The notes below the pieces were generated by a model. That model was given only the letters and a program-made list of their open reading frames with translations, ran no database searches and was not told the DNA's origin. A stretch of 64,000 nt of DNA from JANQQJ01 sp046290575 (GTDB lineage: Bacteria; Pseudomonadota; Alphaproteobacteria; SMXS01), in contig JBKAGX010000004.1 in the NCBI GenBank assembly GCA_046290575.1, positions 1 through 64,000 on the forward strand, given 5' to 3'. Position numbers and translations under genes: made by a program. This document shows positions 48,917 to 58,531 of the stretch, piece by piece (positions within the stretch are counted from its first letter, which is position 1; each line of letters begins with the position of its first letter).

Positions 48917-51001
48917 ATGCGCCCAGAAATTCTGTTTCCGTTATTCGCCGATGTCACGGCGTTGCCGGGCATCGGTGCGCGGACGGGCAAGCTGGTGGAG
49001 CGGCTAGCCGGGCCGCATGTGGTTGATCTGTGTTGGCACCTGCCAACGGGCATTATCGACCGCCGGTTGTCACCCAAAGTGGCCGACGCGCCTTATGGCG
49101 AGATTGCCACCATCACCGTCCGTGTCGACAAGCATGAGAAACCCGGCAACCGGCGCAGTCCCTATCGGGTGATCTGCAGCGACGACACCGGGTTTCTGTC
49201 GCTGGTGTTCTTTCATGCGCGCGATGACTATCTGAAAAAGCTGCTGCCGGAGGGCGAATTGCGGGTTGTCAGCGGCCGGGTCGAGGAGTTTCAGGGCGGC
49301 CGTCAGATGACCCATCCGGATCACGTTGTCCGCGAGTCAGAGAAAGCGGGCATTCAGATCGTCGAGCCGGTCTATCCACTGACGGCAGGCCTTTCAGCCA
49401 AGGTGTTGACCAAGGCCGTCCGCGCCGCGCTGCTGAAGGCGCCAGAGCTGACAGAATGGCTCGATCCTAACTTCAAAAAGCAAGAGAGCTGGGTGGACTG
49501 GGCGCTGGCGCTAAAAACGGCGCACAGCCCGGAAAAAACCACCGACCTGGAGCCCGGGGCCTTGGCGCGGCAACGGCTCGCCTATGATGAGTTGCTCGCC
49601 AATCAGCTTGTCCTTGGACTTGTCCGGCAACGCCAGCACAAGGGCAAAGGACGCGCAATCAAGGGAACCGGTCTGCTACGGCGTCAACTTCAGGAACAAT
49701 TGCCCTATACGCTCACCGGCGCGCAGCAGCAGGCCATCGGCGAAATTCTCGAGGATATGGCGCAGCCACACCGCATGCTGCGGCTGCTGCAGGGCGACGT
49801 GGGCAGCGGCAAAACCGTCGTGGCGCTCTCGGCCATGCTGGCCGCGGTGGAAGAGGGGGCGCAGGCGGCGTTCCTGGCACCGACGGAAATCCTCGCGCGG
49901 CAGCACCATGACACGCTGCTGCCCATGGCAGAGGGGCTGGGGATCAAAGTGGCCCTGCTGACCGGTCGTGACAAAGGCAAGGCCCGCGAGGCGCTGCTGG
50001 CGAACCTTGCTGACGGCAGTATCGATGTTCTTGTGGGCACCCATGCGGTCTTTCAGGAGCACGTCATCTACAAGGACCTGGCGTTAGCGGTGATCGATGA
50101 ACAGCATCGCTTCGGCGTGCACCAACGGTTGATGCTGTCCGCCAAGGGCGAGGGGCCGGTGGATGTGCTGGTGATGACCGCGACACCGATTCCCCGCACC
50201 CTGGCGCTCACCGCCTATGGCGATATGGATGTCTCACGGCTGACGGAAAAACCGCCGGGGCGCAAACCGGTCGAGACTCGCGCGCTGCCCAACACACGGC
50301 TGGATGAAGTGGTCCGCGGTGTTGAACGCGCGGTCGGGCAAGGTGCGCAAATCTATTGGGTCTGCCCGCTGGTCGAGGAATCCGACACACTTGATGTCGC
50401 TGCAGCCGAAGACCGGTACGAGGCGCTCAAACGCCGGTTTGGCGACCGGGTCGGGCTGGTTCATGGCCGGATGAAAGGTCCGGACAAGGATGCTGTGATG
50501 GAGCGTTTCGCGGTTGGCGATCTGAGTATCCTTGTTGCCACCACAGTCATTGAGGTCGGCGTCGATGTACCCAATGCCTCGATTATGGTGATCGAGCATG
50601 CGGAGCGGTTCGGATTGGCCCAGCTGCATCAATTGCGCGGCCGCGTGGGCCGGGGCGCCGAACAGTCGTCCTGCCTGCTGCTTTATGGCCAGCCGCTGAC
50701 CCAGACCGCACAGCAACGCCTCAAGGTCATCCGCGACAGCGAAGACGGGTTCTTCATCGCCGAGGAGGACTTACGGCTGCGCGGCGCTGGGGAATTGCTG
50801 GGCACCCGCCAGAGCGGTATGCCGGATTTTCGGCTCGCCGACATCAGCGCCCACGCCGATCTGCTGGCTGCCGCGCGGGACGATGCGGCGCTGATCCTGT
50901 CGAATGACCCTAAATTAAGTTCAGCTCGTGGCAAAGCCTTACGCGTGTTGCTCTATCTGTTCGAGCGGGATGCGGCGATGCGTTATCTGGAATCCGGGTG
51001 A
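48917..51001 (+). CDS. recG: ATP-dependent DNA helicase RecG
   Basis: 694-aa branched-DNA helicase that remodels stalled forks and Holliday junctions. The N-terminal wedge/OB domain (LPGIGARTGKLVERL; YRVICSDDTGFLSLVFF) is followed by the SF2 helicase core with LQGDVGSGKTVVALSAM (Walker A), VIDEQHRFGVHQR (DExH box) and the QLHQLRGRVGRG motif VI. LRLRGAGELLGTRQSG forms the TRG region. ATG at 48917 starts at the expected MRPEILFPLF; earlier in-frame codons overlap the sdhE leader. Divergent from sdhE-mfd. Confidence 0.96.
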   Translation: MRPEILFPLFADVTALPGIGARTGKLVERLAGPHVVDLCWHLPTGIIDRRLSPKVADAPYGEIATITVRVDKHEKPGNRRSPYRVICSDDTGFLSLVFFHARDDYLKKLLPEGELRVVSGRVEEFQGGRQMTHPDHVVRESEKAGIQIVEPVYPLTAGLSAKVLTKAVRAALLKAPELTEWLDPNFKKQESWVDWALALKTAHSPEKTTDLEPGALARQRLAYDELLANQLVLGLVRQRQHKGKGRAIKGTGLLRRQLQEQLPYTLTGAQQQAIGEILEDMAQPHRMLRLLQGDVGSGKTVVALSAMLAAVEEGAQAAFLAPTEILARQHHDTLLPMAEGLGIKVALLTGRDKGKAREALLANLADGSIDVLVGTHAVFQEHVIYKDLALAVIDEQHRFGVHQRLMLSAKGEGPVDVLVMTATPIPRTLALTAYGDMDVSRLTEKPPGRKPVETRALPNTRLDEVVRGVERAVGQGAQIYWVCPLVEESDTLDVAAAEDRYEALKRRFGDRVGLVHGRMKGPDKDAVMERFAVGDLSILVATTVIEVGVDVPNASIMVIEHAERFGLAQLHQLRGRVGRGAEQSSCLLLYGQPLTQTAQQRLKVIRDSEDGFFIAEEDLRLRGAGELLGTRQSGMPDFRLADISAHADLLAAARDDAALILSNDPKLSSARGKALRVLLYLFERDAAMRYLESG

Positions 51002-51071
51002 AGTTGACCCTGAAGCGGGACATACTCATTCTCCACCTTCGAAGAACCCAATTACAAAGAGGACCGATACC

Positions 51072-51668
51072 ATGTCGCTGATGCAGCTGATTGGACAATA
51101 TCTGGATGGGCCCGCACTTGACGCAATAGGGCAACAGGCAGGACTCCCGCGCGACAAGGTCGAGCAGGCGCTGCCACCGGCGTTGGCGCTGCTGACATCC
51201 AGCCTCTCAAACAACGCGCGGGAAGGCGGCGCAAGCGGCATGATGAACGCCGTTGAGCGCGATCATGATGGCAGCCTGCTGGACAGCCTTCCTGGGTTGC
51301 TTGGATCGATGGCGGCTCAACATGGCGGCGGTATTCTGGGGCATCTGATGGGGGCCAAACAGGACACGGCGGCTGAAGGCGTCGCGCGCGCCGGCGGCAT
51401 CGACAAAGGCTCAGCGATGAAGCTCTTGGTGGCACTGGCTCCTGTGGTGATGGCGGCCCTCGGCAAGCAAAAACGGCAAAAGGGTCTGGGAGAAAGTGAC
51501 CTCGCCGACTTTCTGGGCGGCGAACGCGCGCAGGCTGAAGCCGCTTTGCCCAGCGGCGCGGCAGGCCTCACTAAATTGCTCGATGCGGACGGCGACGGCA
51601 GCGTCATGGATGAAATCACCGAGATCGGCGGCGGGCTGCTGGGCGGTCTGTTCGGCGGCAAGAAATAG
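51072..51668 (+). CDS. DUF937 family protein
   Basis: 198 aa, ATG at 51072. Begins MSLMQLIGQYLDGPALDAI, with LALLTSSLSNNA, a glycine-rich LGSMAAQHGGGILGHLMG stretch and the end GGGLLGGLFGGKK, all usual for DUF937 (YidB-like) proteins. A DADGDGSVMDEIT segment resembles a Ca-binding loop. Function is unknown; family members are cytoplasmic or secreted by unusual routes. It lies 70 bp downstream of recG and 11 bp upstream of the GST gene. Confidence 0.82.
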   Translation: MSLMQLIGQYLDGPALDAIGQQAGLPRDKVEQALPPALALLTSSLSNNAREGGASGMMNAVERDHDGSLLDSLPGLLGSMAAQHGGGILGHLMGAKQDTAAEGVARAGGIDKGSAMKLLVALAPVVMAALGKQKRQKGLGESDLADFLGGERAQAEAALPSGAAGLTKLLDADGDGSVMDEITEIGGGLLGGLFGGKK

Positions 51669-51679
51669 ACGGAGAATCC

Positions 51680-52597
51680 ATGTCTGACATCATTCTGCAT
51701 CAATATACGGATTCTCCGTTTTCGGAGAAAATCCGTGTGGTCTTTGGCCTGAAGGACCTGGGCTGGCAGGCGGTCGAAATACCTTCAATCATGCCGAAGC
51801 CGGATCTGATGCCGTTGACCGGGGGGTATCGCCGAACGCCGGTGATGCAGATCGGCGCCGACATTTACTGCGATACCCAGCTGATCGTGCGCGAGCTGGA
51901 GCGGCACTTTCCCGAGCCGACGCTGCATCCCTATGGCGAGGGGCTGGACTACGCGCTGATGATGTGGACCGATAGGCCGATGTTTCAGGCCGGCGTCGGG
52001 CTCGTGTTCTCGCAACTGCCGGAGATCGACCCGGCCTTTATTGCCGACCGGGAAGCGATGACCGGGCAAAAGGGCTTCATGGGTCAGCTGACGGCGGCCG
52101 CGCCGCATCTGCAGGAGCAGTTGCGCGGGCATCTGTCGCTGGTGGAAAGCCAGCTGGCGGACGGGCGGGCGTTTTTGCAGGGTGATCAACCGTCGCTGGC
52201 CGATGTAAATCTCTATAATCCGGTCTGGTTCCTCAGCCGGGGCGAGGCGGACCCACAGGTGGGGGCGTTCGCTGCCTTCCCGAACACTCTGGCCTGGCGA
52301 GAGCGGATGGTGTCCATTGGCCATGGGAACAGAGCCGAGATCACAGGGGAACAAGCGCTCGATATAGCGAAGAAGGCCACATCAACCGTGACTGAAGGGG
52401 TGGATCCGGCTGAACCCAAGGGGCTGCGCGTCGGTCAATCGGTCGTCGTGATGCCGGACGATTATGCGCAGGACCCGGTGGCCGGAACGCTGGTCATGAG
52501 TTCCGCCAATGAGGTTGCCATTCGCCGGTCGGATGAGCGTGTCGGCGAGGTGGTGGTCCACTTTCCCCGCATCGGCTTTATTGTCCAGCCGGTCTGA
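51680..52597 (+). CDS. Glutathione S-transferase with C-terminal extension
   Basis: 305 aa, about 90 residues longer than a normal GST. The thioredoxin-like domain (LHQYTDSPFSEKIRVVFGLK; GGYRRTPVMQIGADIYCDTQ) and helical domain (QPSLADVNLYNPVWFL) are clear. The extra C-terminal part (from about residue 215) has beta-rich segments VGQSVVVMPDDYAQDPVAG and EVVVHFPRIGFIV that look like a small barrel; I do not recognise it with certainty. Its 3' end is 4 bp from the convergent CorA gene. Confidence 0.85.
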   Translation: MSDIILHQYTDSPFSEKIRVVFGLKDLGWQAVEIPSIMPKPDLMPLTGGYRRTPVMQIGADIYCDTQLIVRELERHFPEPTLHPYGEGLDYALMMWTDRPMFQAGVGLVFSQLPEIDPAFIADREAMTGQKGFMGQLTAAAPHLQEQLRGHLSLVESQLADGRAFLQGDQPSLADVNLYNPVWFLSRGEADPQVGAFAAFPNTLAWRERMVSIGHGNRAEITGEQALDIAKKATSTVTEGVDPAEPKGLRVGQSVVVMPDDYAQDPVAGTLVMSSANEVAIRRSDERVGEVVVHFPRIGFIVQPV

Positions 52598-52601
52598 TCA
52601 G

Positions 52602-53573
52602 CTAAAGCCACTTGTTGCGGCGGAACAGCACCAGCAGACCGACGCCGATAACAGCCATGGTTCCCAGCAGAATGAAGTAGCCGTTTGGGTGCGCGAGCTC
52701 CGGAATGTACTCGAAATTCATGCCATAGATGCCGGCAATGAAGGTCAGCGGGATGAAGATCGAGGCCACGACCGTCAGCACCTTCATGATGTTGTTCAGC
52801 CGGTGTGACGCCAGCGATATGTAGCCATCCCGCAGATCTGCAGCCAGGTCGTAATAGAGCGAGGAGAGGCTGCGGGCGCGTTCAAGTTTTTCATAAACAA
52901 GCCGCAGTTCTGTGTTTGCCGAGTGTCCGACGCCGGACAACTGCGCGGAAAGGGCCTCTTCAAAAACATGAACGTGATTGGCCATCACCCGCTGCATTCG
53001 GGTGAGGTTGGATTTCAACACAATCAGTTCAGACAGCAGGGAGTCATGGGGGTTGGCCGTGACTTCGTCTTCCAGAAGCTCAAGCCGGTCTTCGACCGCC
53101 AGGAGAATGGGCAGATATCGATCGACGACAATGTTCATCAACGCGACACCGAGTGTGTCGCAGCCTTTTTCCAGGGCCCGCTCACCTGATTGCGTCATGC
53201 CCCACAATCGGTCCGTGCTGAGCGAGCGCTCCGCATGGCGAGTAATGAGAAATCGGTCCGCGATAAAGAGGCCCAGCTGGATCGTATTGAATTCAATGTC
53301 GTCCGTATTCGCATCCAGTCCCTTGAGAAGCACAAAGGTGTGTTCCTCGAACTGTTCGATTTTTGGGGGCCTGCGGGACAGCTGCGCCTCGCTGATGGCA
53401 CGGTGGTTCAGACCGAAATCATCGGCCAGGATTTTCCGCTCGTCAGCCGGTTCGACGCCGTCAAAATCGACCCAGACCTTCGCGTCCGGCATACCCTTCC
53501 AGCGCCCGATCAATTCAGGGCCGCCGATGGTGGTTTCGCCCGAACCCGGGTCGAACAACTGGGCACGTATCAT
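52602..53573 (-). CDS. CorA-family divalent metal/zinc transporter
   Basis: 323-aa pentameric channel subunit. A cytoplasmic N-terminal domain with long helices precedes two C-terminal membrane helices. The signature GMN sits at the end of helix 1 (FIAGIYGMNFEYIPELA, about residue 284), followed by the last helix and the positive RRNKWL tail. The sequence is of the CorA/ZntB type; Mg2+, Co2+ or Zn2+ cannot be separated. Converges on the GST gene. The short gap to the divergent mscS gene contains CTCAGCGTAGCG but no clear promoter. Confidence 0.92.
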   Translation of the reverse strand: MIRAQLFDPGSGETTIGGPELIGRWKGMPDAKVWVDFDGVEPADERKILADDFGLNHRAISEAQLSRRPPKIEQFEEHTFVLLKGLDANTDDIEFNTIQLGLFIADRFLITRHAERSLSTDRLWGMTQSGERALEKGCDTLGVALMNIVVDRYLPILLAVEDRLELLEDEVTANPHDSLLSELIVLKSNLTRMQRVMANHVHVFEEALSAQLSGVGHSANTELRLVYEKLERARSLSSLYYDLAADLRDGYISLASHRLNNIMKVLTVVASIFIPLTFIAGIYGMNFEYIPELAHPNGYFILLGTMAVIGVGLLVLFRRNKWL

Positions 53574-53703
53574 GGTCGCTCCTGCTGACGCTTCAGTCTC
53601 AGCGTAGCGTAAGGAGTTGTCAGATCAAATAGATGAGCTGGGATGCCCGGCGGGTCAAAACACGCTAACCTGCAAACAACATCAACATCGCGACCGGGAA
53701 AAC

Positions 53704-54579
53704 ATGGGCGAGATCTGGAATACATCACTGGTCGATCTTGGCAGCGGCAATGTGCTGACCGTCGGCAAGTTAATTGTGGCCCTGGCCGTCATCCTCGCTG
53801 GCTTTGTTCTCAGTTCGATCATTTCCCGCCTGATCGCAAGGCGATTGGGCAAGGGCAGTACCGACGCCAATGTCGTCGTTATCATTCAGCGCTTGAGCTT
53901 TTTTGTTCTCCTGGCGGTCGTAATGATGACGGGTCTGAGCATGCTGCAGATCCCACTGACAGCTTTTGCGTTCCTGTCCGGTGCGGTGGCCATCGGTGTC
54001 GGCTTTGGTGCGCAGAACATCATCAACAACTTCATCAGCGGCTGGATCCTGATGTCCGAACGCCCGGTGCGCATCGGTGACTTCATCGAGATTGACGACT
54101 CAAAAGGGATCGTCGAACGCATCGGCAACCGATCAACGCGAATCCGCCGGGTGGACGGGGTGCATCTGCTGGTCCCGAACAGCATGATCCTTGAACAGGT
54201 CGTGGTGAACTGGACACTGGTTGACCATGAGCTAAGAACACGTGTCGCCGTCGGGGTTGCTTATGGCTCACCGACGCGAAAGGTCGCCGAGTTGATTGAG
54301 CAGGCCGTGTTGGAGCACCCGGATATCTTGAAAGAACCAGAGCATCGGATCTTCTTCGATGATTTTGGGGACAGCGCGCTGGTGTTTGAAGTTCTGTTCT
54401 GGTGCGAACAGGGGACGGAGGGCGGCCTGCGCCGCATTCAGAGCGAAATCCGCTTTAGACTCGACGAGCTGTTCCGCGACGCGGGCATCGTCATCGCGTT
54501 CCCGCAGCAGGACGTTCATCTGGATTCACAGACCCCCATCGAGGTCCGGATGGTGGCGGGTCCGGAAGACCGTGGCTAA
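53704..54579 (+). CDS. Small-conductance mechanosensitive channel (MscS family)
   Basis: 291 aa from ATG 53704; an in-frame ATG at 53617 would add 29 polar residues. Three membrane helices: about 20-40, 60-80 and the pore helix with AFAFLSGAVAIGVGFGAQN. INNFISGWILMSERPVRIGD begins the cytoplasmic beta domain, with RRVDGVHLLVPNSMIL following. The family vents osmolytes on hypo-osmotic shock. Length is that of the short E. coli MscS. Its 3' end is 11 bp from the convergent amidohydrolase gene. Confidence 0.93.
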   Translation: MGEIWNTSLVDLGSGNVLTVGKLIVALAVILAGFVLSSIISRLIARRLGKGSTDANVVVIIQRLSFFVLLAVVMMTGLSMLQIPLTAFAFLSGAVAIGVGFGAQNIINNFISGWILMSERPVRIGDFIEIDDSKGIVERIGNRSTRIRRVDGVHLLVPNSMILEQVVVNWTLVDHELRTRVAVGVAYGSPTRKVAELIEQAVLEHPDILKEPEHRIFFDDFGDSALVFEVLFWCEQGTEGGLRRIQSEIRFRLDELFRDAGIVIAFPQQDVHLDSQTPIEVRMVAGPEDRG

Positions 54580-54590
54580 GAGCTACCGAC

Positions 54591-56276
54591 TCACTCAGCA
54601 GCAACCGCTGCTGGTGCATGACCTTTACGCAGAACCCTGCCGCCACGGGCGCCGGTGAGTTGGTCATCGCGCAGGATGATGGTCCCGTTGCAGATCGTCG
54701 CGATATAGCCTTCAGCCGCTTGGCTGAAGTGCGGCGCGCCCTGCGGGAACTCATGGATGATCTCCGGCATCTTTTCGTGCAGCCGATCCAGGTCGATGAC
54801 GTTGATGTCGGCGCGCATGCCCTCTGCAATGGTTCCCCGGTCGTCCAGGCCCATCACGCGGGCAGGGGCTGATGTCACGCGGCGTACCGCGTCTTCCAGC
54901 GGGTGCAGGCCAACATCGCGGGTCCAGTGAGACAGCCAGAACGTGGCCCAGCCACCATCGGTGACCTGACTGACATGGGCGCCGGCATCGCCGAGGCCCG
55001 GTAATACGTAGTCGCTGGACAGCAGATTGGCGACGGCCTTCAGGTTCTTGTTGAAGTAACGGCGAGTGTAGAGCGTCTTGCCGTCGCTTTCGATGGCCAT
55101 GCGCAGGAAGGTTTGCGCCGGGTGCTCCATCGCCCGTTCTGCAATCGCTGCCAGGCTCTCGTCATCATCCGCGGTGTAGTTCGGGCGCTCGCTATCACCC
55201 AGCCAGTAGAGTTCGGCGCTGATATCCATCTCGTCGGCCTTGGCTTCCGCGATCAGGCGCTCTGCCGTGTCTGGATCCTTGATGGCGGCAAGCCGGCCAG
55301 GCAGATCAAGCTCGGCCAGGTCCTGCCATGCCGGTGTCTTCCAGGGCATGCCGCATTGCAGGCCCAGCACATTGCCGGTCCCGCGCGGGACCGAAATGGC
55401 GTTGACGTCCATCTCTTGCGCCTGCATGTCTTCGATCATGGACCGCACCCGCGCACCAGAGGTGTCCTTGGCGCCAGCGGTGATGCTGAACAGCACGCGG
55501 CCGCCGGCGGCCCGCGCTTCCTTGCGCAGCAGTTCGGCTTCGCCTTCGAAATCGCCCCCAAGATTGAGCACGTTTTGCATCAGCCCCCCGGCCTCGCCAA
55601 CGGCGCTGGCGATGGCGACCACTTCGTCATGGTCGGCATGGGTGCCGGGCACGTGGCGCCCGTCGGGCATGTAGTGGCCCAGGAACCGGTTTGTCGAGAA
55701 TCCGACCGCACCGGCTTTGACCGCATCGCCCGCGATTCTCGCAATTTGTTCCTGCTCTTCCGGTGTCGGCTTGTCGGCAACGCCGCGGTCTCCCATGACG
55801 TAGTACCGGATGGCGCAATGGCCCACCAGGCCGCCAATGTTGATCGCCGGGTTCATCTGTTCGATGGCGTCCAGATATTCGCCGTAATTTTCCCACGTCC
55901 AGGGCAGCCCGGTCAGAATCGCCTGACGGGGGATGTCCTCCACCGTTTCCATCATCGCGGCGATGATTTGCTGATCTTCTTGCTTGCAAGGCGCGAAGGT
56001 CACGCCGCAATTGCCCATCAGCGCGGTGGTGACACCCTGGCGGCTGACAGGCGAGAGAAGGGGGTCCCAGCCGATCTGCGCGTCCAGATGGGTGTGCAGG
56101 TCGACAAAACCCGGCGTGACAAGGTGGCCTTCGGCGTCGATTTCTTCTCTGGCGCTGCCGTCGATCTTGCCAATGGCGGCAATCTTGTCGCCCTTGATGG
56201 CGATATCGGCGTTGTAAGCAGGCGCGCCCGTTCCGTCGGCGATCAGCCCGTTGCGAATGATAAGATCGTAATCCAC
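54591..56276 (-). CDS. N-acyl-D-amino-acid deacylase family amidohydrolase
   Basis: 561-aa metal-dependent amidohydrolase, GTG start after GGGGAG. The N-terminal beta-sandwich (YDLIIRNGLIADGTGAPAY), the metal-binding PGFVDLHTHLDAQ (His-x-His) and C-terminal LGDAGAHVSQVTDGGWA followed by RGTIAEGMRADINVIDLD are those of D-aminoacylase-like enzymes. The carboxylated Lys or bridging Cys position is plausibly NCGVTFAPC. Substrates of this subgroup are mostly unassigned, and no partner genes suggest one. The preceding 241-bp gap (56277-56517) separates it from the GNAT gene. Confidence 0.88.
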   Translation of the reverse strand: MDYDLIIRNGLIADGTGAPAYNADIAIKGDKIAAIGKIDGSAREEIDAEGHLVTPGFVDLHTHLDAQIGWDPLLSPVSRQGVTTALMGNCGVTFAPCKQEDQQIIAAMMETVEDIPRQAILTGLPWTWENYGEYLDAIEQMNPAINIGGLVGHCAIRYYVMGDRGVADKPTPEEQEQIARIAGDAVKAGAVGFSTNRFLGHYMPDGRHVPGTHADHDEVVAIASAVGEAGGLMQNVLNLGGDFEGEAELLRKEARAAGGRVLFSITAGAKDTSGARVRSMIEDMQAQEMDVNAISVPRGTGNVLGLQCGMPWKTPAWQDLAELDLPGRLAAIKDPDTAERLIAEAKADEMDISAELYWLGDSERPNYTADDDESLAAIAERAMEHPAQTFLRMAIESDGKTLYTRRYFNKNLKAVANLLSSDYVLPGLGDAGAHVSQVTDGGWATFWLSHWTRDVGLHPLEDAVRRVTSAPARVMGLDDRGTIAEGMRADINVIDLDRLHEKMPEIIHEFPQGAPHFSQAAEGYIATICNGTIILRDDQLTGARGGRVLRKGHAPAAVAAE

Positions 56277-56517
56277 CGCGTCACTCCCCGTAGCGTATCA
56301 AAATGTGGCCGCAGTATCAGACGGGCGACGGGTCAGCGGCAAGGCTAAAGTCAGATGAGGGCCTTACAAGATCTTTGAACATATGTTGGAAACGTCATTG
56401 AGAGACGGCGTTAGCCAACCAAGTAATCCAGAATCTCTCAACCATCTGATGTTTTTCTGGATCCCGTCGGCTGCTGTGCAGCCTCGCAATGACGAAATGG
56501 CGAGCTTCAGCAGCCAG
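56277..56517. other. 241-bp intergenic region with hairpins
   Basis: No gene seen. TTGAGAGA (56398-56405) pairs with TCTCTCAA (56434-56441). GGCTGC-TGT-GCAGCC (56469-56483) forms a second hairpin inside a CTGGATCCCGTCGG...GCAATGACG stretch like common interspersed repeats. These may end the leftward GNAT transcript. Confidence 0.4.
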
Positions 56518-57672
56518 TTAAAGCGTCTTCTCGTATACCCGGTAGGTCTTGTAGTGCACGCAGCCGATGAGCTGCAGAATCTTGTGCATGGACGGGTTGC
56601 TCTCCAGGATCCAGGAGAGCTCAGCGCGTTTATAGCCGACATCGCGCACACAGGTTGCCCGGATCGTCTCGATTAACAGCATGGCCATGGAGGCGCCGGC
56701 GAGGCCGCTCTGGTGTTCTTTCCTGACGCCCATGAGCGGCACGCGGCATTGTGTGGGTGACCCAAGAATCAGACGCGGCAACAATTTGGCCCAGCCAAAG
56801 GGAAAGATGTTGCCGTTCAGGTCGGCCGCAGCCTGATTGACATCCGGGATGGTCAGCATGAAGGCCGTGGGCTCTCCTTCCCAATCGGCAATCATGCAGC
56901 CTTCCTCGCGCACGAAGGGCTTCAAATCGGCGCCCATCTTGTCGATTTCCTTTTCAGTCATGGGGATGAACCCCCAATTATCCGACCAGGCGTCGTTGAA
57001 GATGCCGATGATGGTGTGCAGTTCTTCGGTGAAGTTCTTTTTCTTGATGCGCCGCAGCGTCAATTTCTCCTGCGCCCGCGCCTTGTTGAGAATTTTCTGA
57101 ACGTTGGCCGGGAACTCTTTGGTGATGTCGAGATCATAGGCCCACATTTCCTGCGCCTGCTCGAAGCCAAGATCCTTGATGCGACTCTCGTAGTAGGGCT
57201 TCGCGTGGCTCATCAGAATGCGCGGCGCGTGCTCAAACCCGTCGACCAGCAGCCCGGTTTCCTCGTTGATTGAGAGTGTAAAGGGACCCAGCACACGCGT
57301 CATGCCGCGATCCTTGAGCCATGTCCCCGCTGCGTCAAAAAGAGCCTCAAAGATGGCTGGATCATCGATGGATTCAATAGAGCCAAAATGCCCTGTACCC
57401 GGGCCGTGATGCTCCTGGGCAAGCTCATCGATCTGCGCGCTGATCCGGCCGACCGGCTGTCCATGGTGATAGGCGACAAAGTAAGCCGCCTCGGCATGCT
57501 CGAAATAGGGGTTTTTCCTCTTGTCGAGCAGGCCGCGCCGTTCGAACTTCAGCGGCGGCGTCCAGCCCGGATCGTCCTTATAGACGTGCCAGGGAACCTC
57601 GATGAACTGGTTGAGTTGCGACTTGTTGGTGACCTCCTCGACGCGAAGGCCTGTGCTACCCGGTTGGCTCAT
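56518..57672 (-). CDS. GNAT-superfamily N-acyltransferase, lipid-type candidate
   Basis: 384-aa protein with a GNAT-like fold spread over the chain. PWHVYKDDPGWTPPLKFERR and KNPYFEHAEAAYFVAYHHGQ begin the first half. GFEHAPRILMSHAKPYYES and WGFIPMTEKEIDKMGADLKP are in the middle. The C-terminal RAELSWILESNPSMHKIL is a conserved end motif of this family. Such proteins are annotated GNAT acetyltransferase or, wrongly, dATP pyrophosphohydrolase. The Caulobacter bacterial ceramide synthase is, from memory, also GNAT-type. It is 6 bp downstream of the lipid hydroxylase gene, last in the lptF-lptG-flippase-hydroxylase-GNAT run. Confidence 0.7.
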   Translation of the reverse strand: MSQPGSTGLRVEEVTNKSQLNQFIEVPWHVYKDDPGWTPPLKFERRGLLDKRKNPYFEHAEAAYFVAYHHGQPVGRISAQIDELAQEHHGPGTGHFGSIESIDDPAIFEALFDAAGTWLKDRGMTRVLGPFTLSINEETGLLVDGFEHAPRILMSHAKPYYESRIKDLGFEQAQEMWAYDLDITKEFPANVQKILNKARAQEKLTLRRIKKKNFTEELHTIIGIFNDAWSDNWGFIPMTEKEIDKMGADLKPFVREEGCMIADWEGEPTAFMLTIPDVNQAAADLNGNIFPFGWAKLLPRLILGSPTQCRVPLMGVRKEHQSGLAGASMAMLLIETIRATCVRDVGYKRAELSWILESNPSMHKILQLIGCVHYKTYRVYEKTL

Positions 57673-57678
57673 AGAGCC

Positions 57679-58512
57679 TCAGGCGGCCTGCTTGTGACGC
57701 CGCTCCCGCGGGGAATCATCTGATACGCCGCCGGACAGGTCAGAGACCCAGGGGTACTGGGCGGCCATCTTCTTGTCGTAACCCAGATTATAGACGGTGG
57801 CGCTTTTCTCGGGCCGGTCGGCATTCGTGTAATAGGTGCCGAACAGCTTGTCCCACGCGAAGTTGGTGATCCCGTAGTTCCCGCGTTCGCTATGGAAATG
57901 ATGCGCCATGTGCGATTGCTTCATGTGCTTCAGGATGCGGTTCTTCGGTTTGTAGGACAGGTGCTCGACGCAGTGGCAGAACTCGTAGAAGCACGTCATC
58001 ACGCAGCCCGTGGCAAGGGCCATGGCCGCACCCGGCCAGCCGCCCAGCAGGAACCCGACAGGCATTGTCGCAATCGCGATAGTCGGCAGCGTGGTGTAGA
58101 GCGCGCCAAACAGAATGTGCAGATCATGCGGGTCCTGATGATGGTCGAAGTGGATCCGTTTCCAGACCTTGGCCGTCAACGGTGACTTCGCCATCCAGTT
58201 GCCGTGCAGGATGAACCGGTGGATCAGATACCAGGCGAGCGGATAGATCAGCACGGCGGCAAGCGCGGACAGGGCCAAAGGCACGGCAGGCGCTCCGACC
58301 GCAAAGGCATAGGCAAATCCCGCAATCGCAACCACGATGTACGCCTGGATTGCATAATACTGGATATATGCCTTTACCAGCTCGCCAAACGTCATTTTGT
58401 CGAGGTGATATTGCTTGCGGCTCCAGAATCCTACTTTTGCCAGCACTGGTCTGTCAGTCCTTGATGGTTGTTTGAATAGGGTGAAAATAGTGCCGAAGGC
58501 GCGATTTTCCAA
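57679..58512 (-). CDS. Sterol desaturase/fatty acid hydroxylase superfamily protein
   Basis: Di-iron membrane oxygenase, 277 aa from TTG 58512; a GTG at 58446 with AAGGA upstream would give 255 aa and may be the true start. His boxes: HRFILH (98-103), HFDHH (121-125), EFCHCVEH (177-184) and HMAHHFH (201-207), with four to five membrane helices between. Members hydroxylate or desaturate fatty acids, sterols, sphingoid bases or ceramides. It sits between the flippase and GNAT genes with gaps of 19 and 6 bp. The substrate is therefore most likely an envelope lipid. Confidence 0.88.
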   Translation of the reverse strand: MENRAFGTIFTLFKQPSRTDRPVLAKVGFWSRKQYHLDKMTFGELVKAYIQYYAIQAYIVVAIAGFAYAFAVGAPAVPLALSALAAVLIYPLAWYLIHRFILHGNWMAKSPLTAKVWKRIHFDHHQDPHDLHILFGALYTTLPTIAIATMPVGFLLGGWPGAAMALATGCVMTCFYEFCHCVEHLSYKPKNRILKHMKQSHMAHHFHSERGNYGITNFAWDKLFGTYYTNADRPEKSATVYNLGYDKKMAAQYPWVSDLSGGVSDDSPRERRHKQAA

Positions 58513-58531
58513 GCTGCAATACGGGCGAGCC

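Noticed and set aside
55113..56348. Plus-strand frame (411 codons) opposite the amidohydrolase
   Set aside because: Antisense shadow of a conserved amidohydrolase; no motif of its own.
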